DNA of 64,000 nucleotides from Bdellovibrio sp. BCCA (GTDB lineage Bacteria > Bdellovibrionota > Bdellovibrionia > Bdellovibrionales > Bdellovibrionaceae). The notes beneath the pieces were generated by a model that worked only from the letters and a program-made list of their open reading frames with translations, was not told where the DNA came from and made no database searches. This document shows positions 53,951 through 62,677 of this stretch, piece by piece. The first letter of the stretch is position 1. Each line of letters begins with the position of its first letter. The stretch lies in contig NZ_JBBNAC010000001.1 of the NCBI RefSeq assembly GCF_037996825.1, positions 2,976,001 to 3,040,000 of the forward strand, written 5' to 3'. Both the position numbers and the translations under genes were made by a program.

Positions 53951-54513
53951 TGAGTAATCCTTCCTTTAAGAGTAAAGCCACCGCCATTAGCTATGTGTTG
54001 ATCTTGCGAACGCACGCGTCCGTGCAAAATCAATCCTGTTCCCGTTTGCGTTTGTGAGCCTGCGAGAACTTCTTGGCTGATCGGTGTCGAAGGTGAATAC
54101 TTCACATTCACCGTGCGGTAAATCCAACTGCCAATACGTGGAAGCGCACGAAACTTTACAGAGACCACTTGGCCATTCGTAAAACTCATTCCACTCCACG
54201 GAGATTTCGTATTTGAAAGTGTCACGGTAAACGCGCCGTTTTCACATTTCGATTTTGCCGAAGGATCATAAGCTGTGGGTTGCAACCATGTGGCTCCGCC
54301 ATCAAAACTCATTTCCACTTGTCCAACAAACGCAGAGCAATTCGCCTGCAAAGGAACGGAGTGCATGCTTGCTGTCACCACATTCGTGGTCACAAAATCA
54401 AAGCCATCAATCGAACGAAGGATAGAAACCGAGGGAGTCGTGTCAGAACATCCGACAAGAAATAGTAAAAGTGGCGCTAAAATGTTGATTTTACGAACGT
54501 CCCATTTGTTCAT
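53947..54513 (-). CDS. Lipoprotein paired with the S74 fibre
   Basis: 188 residues. Lipobox LVGC near 20-23 after a short hydrophobic signal. The mature part has strand-rich immunoglobulin-like character (VEMSFDGGATWLQP, VSVKFRALPRIGSW, VNVKYSPST). The C-terminus (SQTQTGTGLILHGRV, GGFTLKGRITQ) looks like an extended binding segment. Its stop overlaps the fibre ATG (ATGA), so the two are co-expressed; a role in anchoring or exporting the fibre is inferred. AAAGGG precedes the ATG closely. Confidence 0.75.
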   Translation of the reverse strand: MNKWDVRKINILAPLLLFLVGCSDTTPSVSILRSIDGFDFVTTNVVTASMHSVPLQANCSAFVGQVEMSFDGGATWLQPTAYDPSAKSKCENGAFTVTLSNTKSPWSGMSFTNGQVVSVKFRALPRIGSWIYRTVNVKYSPSTPISQEVLAGSQTQTGTGLILHGRVRSQDQHIANGGGFTLKGRITQ

Positions 54514-54551
54514 GACCCTTTAAATATCGGTATTTTTTAAAGGGCCCTTGA

Positions 54552-54566
54552 GTTTCAAAATGAGAC
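54552..54566. promoter_or_regulatory. Second copy of the GTCTCA-TTT-TGAAAC box (inverted)
   Basis: GTTTCAAAATGAGAC is the exact reverse complement of the 15 bases at 16900-16914. Here it extends to GAGTTTCA-AAA-TGAGACTC (54550-54568). It lies about 40-55 bases upstream of the fibre lipoprotein start. Confidence 0.5.
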
Positions 54567-54585
54567 TCTTAAATAGTACTAAGGA

Positions 54586-54604
54586 TGAGACGAACTCTGT
54601 CTCA
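54586..54604. repeat. Inverted repeat TGAGAC-N7-GTCTCA
   Basis: A perfect six-base dyad with a seven-base spacer, 20 bases upstream of the previous box and 14 bases after the barrel-gene stop at 54619. No T-run follows. It is probably part of the fibre-operon control region. Confidence 0.5.
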
Positions 54605-54618
54605 ATTATGTTACAACT

Positions 54619-55497
54619 CTAGAATACAAAGCGACCTGCGAGGCCAAAACCATAATCTTCGTAAGTATCGATTTGTAGGTCTTGCTTGTTCATAAGACGG
54701 TTGTATTGGGCTTCCGGGAGCAACTCAAAACCAGGAACTATTTCAAAACGACCGGAGACATTTAAAGAAGCCATCTTGATGTCAGAATATCTTCGTGTTG
54801 TGGTACCAAATTTATAAGTCGTAGAATCTGTGGAGTTGTAACTCAGTTCAATATTAGGATGAGCGATATTGTTAAATTCCACGAAAGTCGCTAATTTAAC
54901 TTTGCTTCCGCCTGACGATTTACCCGCCGTCGTCATTCCACTTTCTGTATTTTCAGCATCACCTTCAAAAGGAAAGTCCAAAGCCACAAGCGCTCCGAAA
55001 GACACATTTTCTTTAGCATTCACCAAGCCCGCTTCGACATGAGGAGTGATACGTCCTGTTGAAACATTATCCTCATTTTTGTCCTCGTTAAATTTTCTTT
55101 TTTCTGTTGGTAGAGATAAAGCCATATTGGTGAAAAATGTGATGTTATCACGACCATAAGTTCCCTTATAGCCTACTCTTATATCCGTAAGACCCTTTGA
55201 TTTTGTGGTAATATCTGTCGCCGAGACGTAGTCCATTTTCGTCTCTGACGAAGCGTAGCCCAGCGTGACACCAAAGGCATGTTCATCCGTTGTGCCGTAG
55301 TAATAGCTACCGATTACGGCGTAACCATTTAACTTTGCTTCTCCAATGGTATCAACACCCGCTTTTTGATAAAGGTACGCCACACCTAAAAGTATTTCGC
55401 TCTCTCCTCCATTGGGAGAAAGATTTTGCGACACTTTCGTGGCAGCTACCGAAAAAGATGAAATGAAAAAGACAAAAGACACAACGGCAAGTTTCAT
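54619..55497 (-). CDS. Predicted outer-membrane beta-barrel protein
   Basis: 292 residues with a signal peptide (about 1-18, cleaved near SVAA). Many alternating segments (ILLGVAYLYQKAG, YAVIGSYYYGTTD, AFGVTLGYASSE, NIELSYNSTDS) and a C-terminal GFGLAGRFVF with terminal Phe mark a barrel of roughly twelve strands. Long polar loops (NEDKNEDNVS, NTESGMTTAGKSSGG) suit surface exposure. No specific family is recognised. It is monocistronic, isolated from the upstream lipid operon by the terminator at 55537-55566. Confidence 0.8.
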   Translation of the reverse strand: MKLAVVSFVFFISSFSVAATKVSQNLSPNGGESEILLGVAYLYQKAGVDTIGEAKLNGYAVIGSYYYGTTDEHAFGVTLGYASSETKMDYVSATDITTKSKGLTDIRVGYKGTYGRDNITFFTNMALSLPTEKRKFNEDKNEDNVSTGRITPHVEAGLVNAKENVSFGALVALDFPFEGDAENTESGMTTAGKSSGGSKVKLATFVEFNNIAHPNIELSYNSTDSTTYKFGTTTRRYSDIKMASLNVSGRFEIVPGFELLPEAQYNRLMNKQDLQIDTYEDYGFGLAGRFVF

Positions 55498-55536
55498 AAA
55501 GCTCCCTGTACACTCGTCATTGTTTACTACGTTTGC

Positions 55537-55566
55537 AAAAAAGTGGACTGCTTTTTAAGGCAGCCC
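55537..55566 (-). terminator. Intrinsic terminator of the BtaA-containing lipid operon
   Basis: On the minus strand GGGCTGC-N8-GCAGTCC (one G-U pair) is followed by ACTTTTTT. It begins ten bases after the BtaA-like stop. Confidence 0.82.
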
Positions 55567-55575
55567 TCTGTTCGG

Positions 55576-56673
55576 CTAGCTCTTCATGAAGATATGAAAT
55601 TGATAAACACCGGTGCCGTCTTTGTTTTGCGCCCACTGATCTTTGTCAGCAAGGGCTTTCCACCCCGTCACATCAATAGCAGTCGGGGCGCGCATGAAAG
55701 AACGAATCACCATTTGGCTTCCGGATTTGGTTTCTTTCGAAAGTTTCTGCAAAATCTGATTGGCATCTTTGCCATCCAGATAAGAAATCGTGTCTGACAA
55801 AGAGATGAAATCGTACGGATGTTGCGGCAAATGCTCTAAAAGATTTCCGTTTAAATAACGTATTTCGGTTTTCGATTTTTTAACGGCCTCAACGACATGT
55901 TGATGTGCTTCCAGCGGAAGGCCTTCTTCGTAAGCAATTCTTCCTAAAAACAAAATCTGCATGAAATAGTTTTTGCGCACCAATTGCGTTTTAAAGATGC
56001 GACTAAATTCTTCCATAATAAATTGCGATGGAGAACGCTGCTCGGTCTTATGCTCGGACTTTCCAGAGAAATGTCCTTTATATAAAAACTTATTAAAAAC
56101 GTACTCGCTGGCCGCGACACGAATAAAACTGTTCCAGCGAATTTTTGGCCAGTATTTTTCATAAAGCTCAACTTGTTCGTTAAGTGATTGAGCCTCAAAG
56201 ACTTTGCTGAAATCGCATTGCAGAACTTCTCTAAATAAGTATCCCAATTTTTGAAAGTGAGATTCCCAACGGCCGAGCAGAATAAAACCGTGTGGTTTCC
56301 AGCCTTCTTTACGCTCAACCCAGTAGGACTTCGCCTCTGCAGACAATGTCAGCTTATTAAATAAAACCTCTCTGTCATCGCCGGAATCACTGCCACCTTG
56401 AAGAGCTCCCCGATATCCCATCAAAAAAAGATATTCTTCGTAAGTGAGCGTCTTCATCGCCTGCAAACGCAGTTCACATAAATAAAGCTGACTCACCGAC
56501 ATATCGATGACGTCTAAGTATTTGGGATTTTTCGCAATCAAAGGCAAACAGCGTGCGCCCGAACCCGCAATACTGAAAACTCGTTCCGCGCCTTCGGGTA
56601 AAAGGTCAAACTCGATGCGTGTGTCTTCGTTCGACAAAGTGTAATTCAAATCTGAAAAGTATTCTTTTGCCAC
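55576..56673 (-). CDS. BtaA-like (DUF3419) aminocarboxypropyl transferase
   Basis: 365 residues. Blocks LNYTLSNEDTRIEFDLLP and VFSIAGSGARCLPLIA (AdoMet loop), then VIDMSVSQLYLCELRLQAM, are characteristic of DUF3419/BtaA. That family moves the 3-amino-3-carboxypropyl group of S-adenosylmethionine onto diacylglycerol, the first step of betaine-lipid synthesis. A BtaB-type N-methyltransferase is not adjacent, so the end product here may be unmethylated or different. Last gene of the lipid operon, nine bases after the porin-like gene. Cytoplasmic or membrane-associated. Confidence 0.83.
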   Translation of the reverse strand: MAKEYFSDLNYTLSNEDTRIEFDLLPEGAERVFSIAGSGARCLPLIAKNPKYLDVIDMSVSQLYLCELRLQAMKTLTYEEYLFLMGYRGALQGGSDSGDDREVLFNKLTLSAEAKSYWVERKEGWKPHGFILLGRWESHFQKLGYLFREVLQCDFSKVFEAQSLNEQVELYEKYWPKIRWNSFIRVAASEYVFNKFLYKGHFSGKSEHKTEQRSPSQFIMEEFSRIFKTQLVRKNYFMQILFLGRIAYEEGLPLEAHQHVVEAVKKSKTEIRYLNGNLLEHLPQHPYDFISLSDTISYLDGKDANQILQKLSKETKSGSQMVIRSFMRAPTAIDVTGWKALADKDQWAQNKDGTGVYQFHIFMKS

Positions 56674-56682
56674 ACGTACTCC

Positions 56683-57747
56683 TTAAAATGCTAGATTGCC
56701 GGTTAATTCAAAACGCACACCCATCACAAGTCCCCCGGTGATGTCTTCGTAGATTTTGTAAAGGCCTTGTTTGCCTTCATAATTTTGCACAAAAGCCGAT
56801 GCCGTAAAATAATCTGTGAGATTGTATCCATAGCTGGCGCTCACAAAAGCGTCCTCACTCTTAGGATTTTGATAAACCTGCATTTGGATATCATGACGAT
56901 TGGGATTCCACTGCGCCGTCATATAAAACGCCGTTTGCGCTTCGTTTTCAGTAAGCCCGTTGACTTCAAAATAACTGATCTGCGGCAAGATGATCCAATT
57001 TCCTAAAAATAAATCACAGCCAATATTTGCAAACATTTGATCGCGTTTGACTGGCAAATTCGGAGTGGTGTCATTCATATAACCCACTTCAAACTTCGGC
57101 ACGGCGGTATCAAAAGCGTAGTTTCCTGAAAGACCATAATAATATTTCTTAAGGACTTGAGCGCTCATGGCCGAAAAGCCAAAGCCCCCCATATTCCATT
57201 TCACACGGCCTCCGAAGCTTGTGTTCTTTTCATTTTCCGTTTCAGGAATGGGAACCGGATAGAAATTTTCTGCAAGCTCTCCAATGCCAACTAATTCCAC
57301 CGAGAAGTTTTCTTTCGCATAAGAAAAAGAGGCTCCCGTAGAATGTGTTAACTGATCTGAAAGAGGATCAAAAAACAAACGATTAAAACGACGGCCCGTC
57401 CACACATCTAATGACGGCAAGGTCCAACTTTCGCTCCAACGCAATGCTTGCCTTCCGACACGAACAAAAAACGATTCTAATTTAAATTCGAAATAAGCTT
57501 CTTGCAGATATCCGCGCGAAGGAGATCTGCGAATGAAAGCCTGATCTTCATTGCCCTCGAACTCGCCAAAACCCTCCACGAAAATTCCAAAAGGTCCGAC
57601 ATTGGAGTTTAGTTTGGATTTCACCACCAAACGATTGGCAAGCTCCTCTTCTTTTCCTTGTATATAGTCATAGCGTGCAGCACCCGTGAGGTCTGCGCGC
57701 GCAATGACCGTATTCAATAAAAGAAAAAGAAGAACGCCGAAACGCAC
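56683..57747 (-). CDS. Porin-like outer-membrane protein (DUF1302-type pattern)
   Basis: 354 residues. Start is a GTG at 57747 overlapping the LolA-like stop (TAGTG). The signal peptide is cleaved near ARAD. Strand-rich repeats include FFVRVGRQALRWSESWTLPS and LDVWTGRRFNRLFFDP, which recall the DUF1302-type barrels often found beside LolA-like proteins and RND transporters. The C-terminus FELTGNLAF ends in Phe. It probably forms the outer-membrane end of lipid handling with the preceding gene. No RND gene is nearby. Confidence 0.78.
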   Translation of the reverse strand: MRFGVLLFLLLNTVIARADLTGAARYDYIQGKEEELANRLVVKSKLNSNVGPFGIFVEGFGEFEGNEDQAFIRRSPSRGYLQEAYFEFKLESFFVRVGRQALRWSESWTLPSLDVWTGRRFNRLFFDPLSDQLTHSTGASFSYAKENFSVELVGIGELAENFYPVPIPETENEKNTSFGGRVKWNMGGFGFSAMSAQVLKKYYYGLSGNYAFDTAVPKFEVGYMNDTTPNLPVKRDQMFANIGCDLFLGNWIILPQISYFEVNGLTENEAQTAFYMTAQWNPNRHDIQMQVYQNPKSEDAFVSASYGYNLTDYFTASAFVQNYEGKQGLYKIYEDITGGLVMGVRFELTGNLAF

Positions 57748-58445
57748 TACTTCATGCTTTCCATATTACGAACTGTAAAGAAGGAATCCGGGTAGTCTTT
57801 TTTATTCATCCCCAGGATACGGATGTAACTGACTTGTTTATTGGTATCTTCGATTTTCAAAGTGCCCGGGCGCATAGCACCTGCAATATTTTTATAATCT
57901 TCAAAACTAGCACGCTTTAGAACCGTCTTACCATTCAGACCCAAATACTCTGCACGCAAGGGTTCAAATGAGCCTTTTTTAAGCCACAAACGAATCCAGG
58001 CATAAGTGAGATTGTCTTTATTGCCTTTTAAAAGAAGCTGCACTTCACTTGCCGTTTCACCTTCTTTTGTGACGGTATAATCCCCGTACCAGCGAGTTCT
58101 TGAAATATCCCCGTTAGCCACTTGGCCCGAAAGTTTTTGCGCCAAAGACAAACGCATCGAACGCTTTAAGTTCGGCACATAGGCATGAAAATCACGATCG
58201 AGCATCAACATATTGCGGCCTTTATCGCGCGCAGGCTCTTTGGTCACAATCAAGGTTTTATCTTGTCCTTTTAAATACACTTGAAACACAGAGGTATTTT
58301 CAGAAGTTTCAACTTTGATTTTCATTTCATAAGACGCGGAAGGATTGCGAATATTGTCGGCCTTCTTTAGCCACTCTTCCGGATTTTCCTGAGCCCCTGC
58401 TTGGACGGAGAACGCAAACGCGCACAAAAGTAAAAACGTCTTCAT
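57747..58445 (-). CDS. LolA-like periplasmic lipid carrier (TP0789-type)
   Basis: 232 residues with a signal peptide (about 1-18, cleaved near AGAQE). The middle block NMLMLDRDFHAYVPNLKRSM and LSLAQKLSGQVANGDISR match the outer-membrane lipoprotein-sorting-like family (LolA fold, TP0789 type). The fold is a half-barrel that shields acyl chains between membranes. It is followed by a porin-like barrel with a one-base overlap, and the pair sits in an operon of lipid enzymes. Transport of the operon's lipid product is inferred, not shown. Confidence 0.82.
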   Translation of the reverse strand: MKTFLLLCAFAFSVQAGAQENPEEWLKKADNIRNPSASYEMKIKVETSENTSVFQVYLKGQDKTLIVTKEPARDKGRNMLMLDRDFHAYVPNLKRSMRLSLAQKLSGQVANGDISRTRWYGDYTVTKEGETASEVQLLLKGNKDNLTYAWIRLWLKKGSFEPLRAEYLGLNGKTVLKRASFEDYKNIAGAMRPGTLKIEDTNKQVSYIRILGMNKKDYPDSFFTVRNMESMK

Positions 58446-58454
58446 GACATCTCC

Positions 58455-60584
58455 CTATTTTTTTCTTTTTGATAATGCCAGCTGTCTTGTGAGTTCAATT
58501 TCTTTATCGGTAATAATACCTGTGTGTCCTTGGATCTCCGCCAATTGAACCCCATGACGTTGAGCCATTTTATAAATCTGCTTCACCTTGTCCCACTCTA
58601 TATCGCGTCCCATAGTGAAAGCTTCGTATCGTTTTTCCAAAGTTAAAAGAGCTGTCTCTGCCAAACAAGCATAGACCGTGTTCCCCGGAAGACCAATATC
58701 ACACGTGAGCTGAACGGGACCCGGCAAAACAAGTTCGCCGGATTCAATGATTAAAACATCGGGACGTTTTTTTGCATCATCAATGTCAAAATCCAAAGGA
58801 CGAGAGCAGTCACAAACCACGGCTCCCGGTTTTAATTTCATCACATCAACAATTTTGTGATCTATCGCCGAAGTCGCTGTCACAAGAACGTCCGCTTCAC
58901 CGGCCAGTTCGTTGGCGTCTGTCGTAACGATGATTTCACACTTTGGAGACATTTTCTCGATAGCTGCTTTGAGTTCCAACAGACGCTCCATACGAGGAGC
59001 AACAAGGCAGACTTTTTTAAAGACAAGGCCTAAAAGTTTTGCTGACACTTGACCAATGGAGCCCGTGGCGCCAATGACCATGGCCATTCCATCAACCAAA
59101 CCTGTCTCTGGATCATTCTTAAGAAGACCCATTTTTTTAACGACGTCGTTTAATCCCCACAAAGTGGCCGAAGCACTTAAGCTGTTTCCTGTAGTGACCG
59201 GAATGGGACTGTTTTGATTGATGGTAATTCCCTGATCGCCCACAATTTTTGTATAGGCGCCAAGACCGATCATTTTTGCACCGCGATTGGCGGCGTCGTA
59301 ACAAATGCTTTCGATCTTTTTATAAATCACTTCAGGGTCCGTGGTTTTTAGAACCTTCGGAGTCGCCGGTAAAGCATAAATAATACCGTTGATCTGTTGT
59401 CCGGTTTCTTCGCTGATAATATTTTTAATATGACCGTAAACGAAACTCGGCGTTTTTGCGAACATGCGATCAAATGGATCATTCCACTCTTTAGGCATGT
59501 GCTTAAACATCGATAAGCCCGGCGCACGCAGAATATCTCGATGTGAAAGAGCGTGAACGACGAAAGCAAAGTCAGGTTCTTCACGACGCAGAACTTTACT
59601 TTTAACGTTGTTCATCCCTTGAGAAATCTTCATCTGCGTGGAAGTTTTCTTCGTCATCACGTATTTGCGTGCTGTTTGGCGAATCTCGGTGTCTTCAGTG
59701 ATGAGTTGTTCCCACTCTTCAATAGAAAGTGGTGCCGTTCTTCCATGGGACAAACGCAAAGTCGCATCCAAAACCGAATAATTCATGTACGGATGAATAC
59801 GATAGCTTTCAGGGAACAGATTTATGATGCTTCTTGGAGAAAATTTGCGCGCTTCCTCTTCCATCAACGGATGCGAAGACCAAATCACCAAGTCTTTTCC
59901 GCGCACAAACTCTGTTGCGGTATCAAAAAGCAAAAGGAAAGGAAGATCGCAGAAAACATACTGAATGTTTTCAACTTGCGCCGCCAAAGTTGAGCGACTC
60001 ATTTTTTGGAGCTTTGTTTCAGCCAGCGGTGTGTTCTTACGAAGATCTTTAAAGTTGGCGACATTAAGGACCAATTTCGAAAGAGTCATCAGTCCCGGAA
60101 AAGGTTGAATCAACCAAGGCACACCCAAAAGAGAATACGCATCGCCAATGTAAACCGACTTGCGGTAACGATCGCGGATGTATTCTTCAAGCTCCGTAGA
60201 AAAAACCGCCGATGGGAAAAACACGCCGCGCTCAGGCTGAATACTCCCTGCTTCAATATGTTTCACCAATGAATTGATATTGGCGATTTCACGCAAGCCC
60301 GTTCCATCACACAAAGGCACTGGAGAAGGAATGCCCATGATTTCCAAATATTGCCGATGCACGTAGCTTTTCTGATCAAGTTTAATCACGGGTGGCAAAC
60401 TTGTTAATGCAAAAGCATCGACTTGGTTGCGAAGGGTTTCAATCAAACGACGAACGGTCTCAACGGAAAAATTCGCACTGAATCTTTGAACTTCGAAGTG
60501 TTTTCCTTCGAAATCAAATTCATAAGCCGTATCCCAATGAGGACGACCAAAACTAATCTCAGCGATCCGATACGAATTTTTCAT
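58455..60584 (-). CDS. Fusion protein with C-terminal acyl-ACP-reductase-like domain
   Basis: 709 residues. Residues about 400-690 match cyanobacterial long-chain acyl-ACP reductase (AAR) in order: KMIGLGAYTKIV, VTTGNSLSASATLWG, the NADPH loop VIGATGSIGQVSAK, DVLVTATSA, and ACLAETALLTLEKRYEAFT. The last block is close to the AAR C-terminus. AAR reduces acyl-ACP/CoA to aldehyde. The first 390 residues are not part of AAR (about 340 residues) and match nothing I know; they include QPFPGLMTLSKLVLN and a B12-like strand start. It overlaps the upstream SDR gene by 26 bases. Confidence 0.8.
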   Translation of the reverse strand: MKNSYRIAEISFGRPHWDTAYEFDFEGKHFEVQRFSANFSVETVRRLIETLRNQVDAFALTSLPPVIKLDQKSYVHRQYLEIMGIPSPVPLCDGTGLREIANINSLVKHIEAGSIQPERGVFFPSAVFSTELEEYIRDRYRKSVYIGDAYSLLGVPWLIQPFPGLMTLSKLVLNVANFKDLRKNTPLAETKLQKMSRSTLAAQVENIQYVFCDLPFLLLFDTATEFVRGKDLVIWSSHPLMEEEARKFSPRSIINLFPESYRIHPYMNYSVLDATLRLSHGRTAPLSIEEWEQLITEDTEIRQTARKYVMTKKTSTQMKISQGMNNVKSKVLRREEPDFAFVVHALSHRDILRAPGLSMFKHMPKEWNDPFDRMFAKTPSFVYGHIKNIISEETGQQINGIIYALPATPKVLKTTDPEVIYKKIESICYDAANRGAKMIGLGAYTKIVGDQGITINQNSPIPVTTGNSLSASATLWGLNDVVKKMGLLKNDPETGLVDGMAMVIGATGSIGQVSAKLLGLVFKKVCLVAPRMERLLELKAAIEKMSPKCEIIVTTDANELAGEADVLVTATSAIDHKIVDVMKLKPGAVVCDCSRPLDFDIDDAKKRPDVLIIESGELVLPGPVQLTCDIGLPGNTVYACLAETALLTLEKRYEAFTMGRDIEWDKVKQIYKMAQRHGVQLAEIQGHTGIITDKEIELTRQLALSKRKK

Positions 60585-61578
60585 AACCGCTCCAGAAAGT
60601 TTGTTCGTATTCTTTAAACTCAGGACACCAGTTCTCCCCTAGGATTTCACGCGTCGTTTGCGTGTCATAGATTGGGAAGTTCATCAGATAATACAATTCT
60701 TCTTCAGGAAACTTTGCGAGGAATTTCGAAACTTTTAAAATCAATGCCTCAGAAATCTGATCAACCAAGACGACACCCTTGTGGGGAATAGCTTGGTTTT
60801 TCAGTGCCGAAATATAAAAATCTTTTGCACCAAGTCCGTAAGTCGGTGTGACGTGATAGCTCAGATACCCTTGTGGCTTGTCTGCCAATGTCCACTCGCA
60901 GAATTTCACAATCGCCGCCGCCGCTTTATCCACAGGAACTAATGGCAAACGCACATTGGGATTTCCTGGAAGAGGCACAGCTGTAGGGAAAGATTCAATC
61001 ACCGTTCTAATTTTCTTAAAAGCTTCAGCGGCATAATAAGGCCCATCGATACGTTCGATGCTTCCTGTTTTCGTGTCGCCAACCAAAACTCCCAAGCGAA
61101 GATTGATACGGCCTTTGACGTTTTGTACGGGCCAGTTGTGCAGAACCTGCTCTCCTAACGCTTTGGATTCAGAATACGCATCAGGAAATGGTTTTGAAAA
61201 ATTCAAATCAAATGGTTTTACAGAAGTGAGACTTGAGTTCACTCCGGCAGCGACCGTGCTTGTATTTAAGAAAAAAGGAATGTTCAAAGCTTCAGCGACT
61301 TTCAGTGCTGTGCCCATGGTCGAGATATTGTGTTGGTAACAATCGACCTTCGAAGCTGTCAGGTCATAAAGACCCGCCATATGCAGAAACAAAGAATATT
61401 TTTTATTTTTGAGGAAATCGAAATCGAGTCCCGCATTCCACTGAGTTAGATCGCCCTGGACTTCTGTCTTGCCCGATCGGGAAAGCACGTCCACTTCGAA
61501 TTTTTCACGAAGAAGAGGAATGACTTTTTTCCCGAGAAAACCTGTGCCTCCGGTTACAAGGATGCGCGGTCTGGTCAA
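60559..61578 (-). CDS. Extended SDR, acyl-reductase/epimerase-like
   Basis: 339 residues. NAD(P) loop VTGGTGFLGKKV is near 8-19. The active site is NTSTVAAG with YSESK. The late block FPIYDTQTTREIL recalls NAD_binding_4/WcaG-type enzymes that act on acyl or sterol substrates. It could reduce the aldehyde made by the AAR-like protein or modify a head group. No signal peptide. It overlaps the AAR fusion and starts 13 bases after the lipid kinase stop. Confidence 0.82.
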   Translation of the reverse strand: MTRPRILVTGGTGFLGKKVIPLLREKFEVDVLSRSGKTEVQGDLTQWNAGLDFDFLKNKKYSLFLHMAGLYDLTASKVDCYQHNISTMGTALKVAEALNIPFFLNTSTVAAGVNSSLTSVKPFDLNFSKPFPDAYSESKALGEQVLHNWPVQNVKGRINLRLGVLVGDTKTGSIERIDGPYYAAEAFKKIRTVIESFPTAVPLPGNPNVRLPLVPVDKAAAAIVKFCEWTLADKPQGYLSYHVTPTYGLGAKDFYISALKNQAIPHKGVVLVDQISEALILKVSKFLAKFPEEELYYLMNFPIYDTQTTREILGENWCPEFKEYEQTFWSGYEKFVSDR

Positions 61579-61591
61579 CGAAGACCTCCAG

Positions 61592-62590
61592 TTATTGTCT
61601 TACCATGACAGGAAGTCCGCGGTGTATGCAGCGAACAGAAATCTCCTGAACATCTCTGAGCAGGATCTCGCCATCCCCAAAAAAAGTCAAAGAACGACCT
61701 GGGTTCTGGCTCTTTAGTCTGAACTCTTTAAGTTCAAATGATTTGAAAATCGGCGATTTTTCTACACTGCCACGACGAATGTGCAAAGCTGCCAATGTGT
61801 GTTCAGGAGCGTTTCGTGATTCCGAAAGAAGCAGATTCACAGTTCCATCGGTATTTGAAGTGTATGGCGCCGGCAAAAAGCTCGCACCAATGCTCTGTTG
61901 ATTGTTGATCAATACGATGGGAGAGGATGTTTCTACGTTCACTTTACCGGGGATGGAAATTTCTAGACCCCACCCGTCTGGATTCCAAGTACGAATCGCT
62001 TCTGCGGTCATCATGGAATACACACTTGGTCCCATTTTTTTAACGGCGTAATAACTTTTCTCTGCAAGGAAGCGGAAGGCTTTAGCCGTTTTCGGACAGC
62101 TCGCCAGATTTTGCAGATTGGATCTGAATTTATTAGCGAGTTCCGCCGCCATCGCCGGAAGTCCAAGACCTCCGTTTGTCAGCATGTACTTCTTAAGATC
62201 TCCAGAACCGATTTCGATGACATCGATGTTTTTAACAACACCTTCAAAGATATTGCGAACGGCGTGATCAATACGGTGAGACACGCCAATTTCATGAGCC
62301 AAGTCATTAGCAGTTCCCGAACGAACAATAGTGATCGGCGGAATTTGAGTGAGATCCTGACATTTCATCAGACATTGCAAGGCCACATTGATCGTGCCAT
62401 CACCACCACAAATAATGATTGCATCCGTTTTTTGTTCTCTTTCCTCATGCAGGAAGTCACACATCTCCGTCAGCGTCTGCGGACGGCAGAAACGAAGGTC
62501 ACAGCGGAATAAAGATTCACGCACCTTCGCTTCAATGAGTTCTGCATTCACAGAACCTGCTTTTGAGTTAATAAGAACGGACACTCTCAT
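61592..62590 (-). CDS. Diacylglycerol/lipid kinase (DAGK catalytic family)
   Basis: 332 residues from ATG 62590 (residue 12 of the longer reading, where MRVSVLINSKAGSV begins the family fold; GGAG lies eleven bases upstream). ATP-site motifs are ICGGDGTINVALQ (GGDGT) and VRSGTANDLAHEI. A beta-sandwich C-terminal half with NQQSIGASFLPAPYTS follows, as in YegS/DgkB lipid kinases. It would phosphorylate diacylglycerol or a long-chain base. It is the first gene of the lipid operon. Confidence 0.87.
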   Translation of the reverse strand: MRVSVLINSKAGSVNAELIEAKVRESLFRCDLRFCRPQTLTEMCDFLHEEREQKTDAIIICGGDGTINVALQCLMKCQDLTQIPPITIVRSGTANDLAHEIGVSHRIDHAVRNIFEGVVKNIDVIEIGSGDLKKYMLTNGGLGLPAMAAELANKFRSNLQNLASCPKTAKAFRFLAEKSYYAVKKMGPSVYSMMTAEAIRTWNPDGWGLEISIPGKVNVETSSPIVLINNQQSIGASFLPAPYTSNTDGTVNLLLSESRNAPEHTLAALHIRRGSVEKSPIFKSFELKEFRLKSQNPGRSLTFFGDGEILLRDVQEISVRCIHRGLPVMVRQ

Positions 62591-62677
62591 AAATTTTTTG
62601 ACTCCGATAGTTCGGAAGAGCAAGTACCGTACCTACCACGACTCAGGATGAAACATGAACAAATTAGAACTGGCGCT

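Noticed and set aside
54524-54547. ACCGATAT (minus) as a sigma-28 promoter for the fibre lipoprotein
   Set aside because: The predicted start would fall only about four bases before the ATG and overlap the ribosome-binding site.
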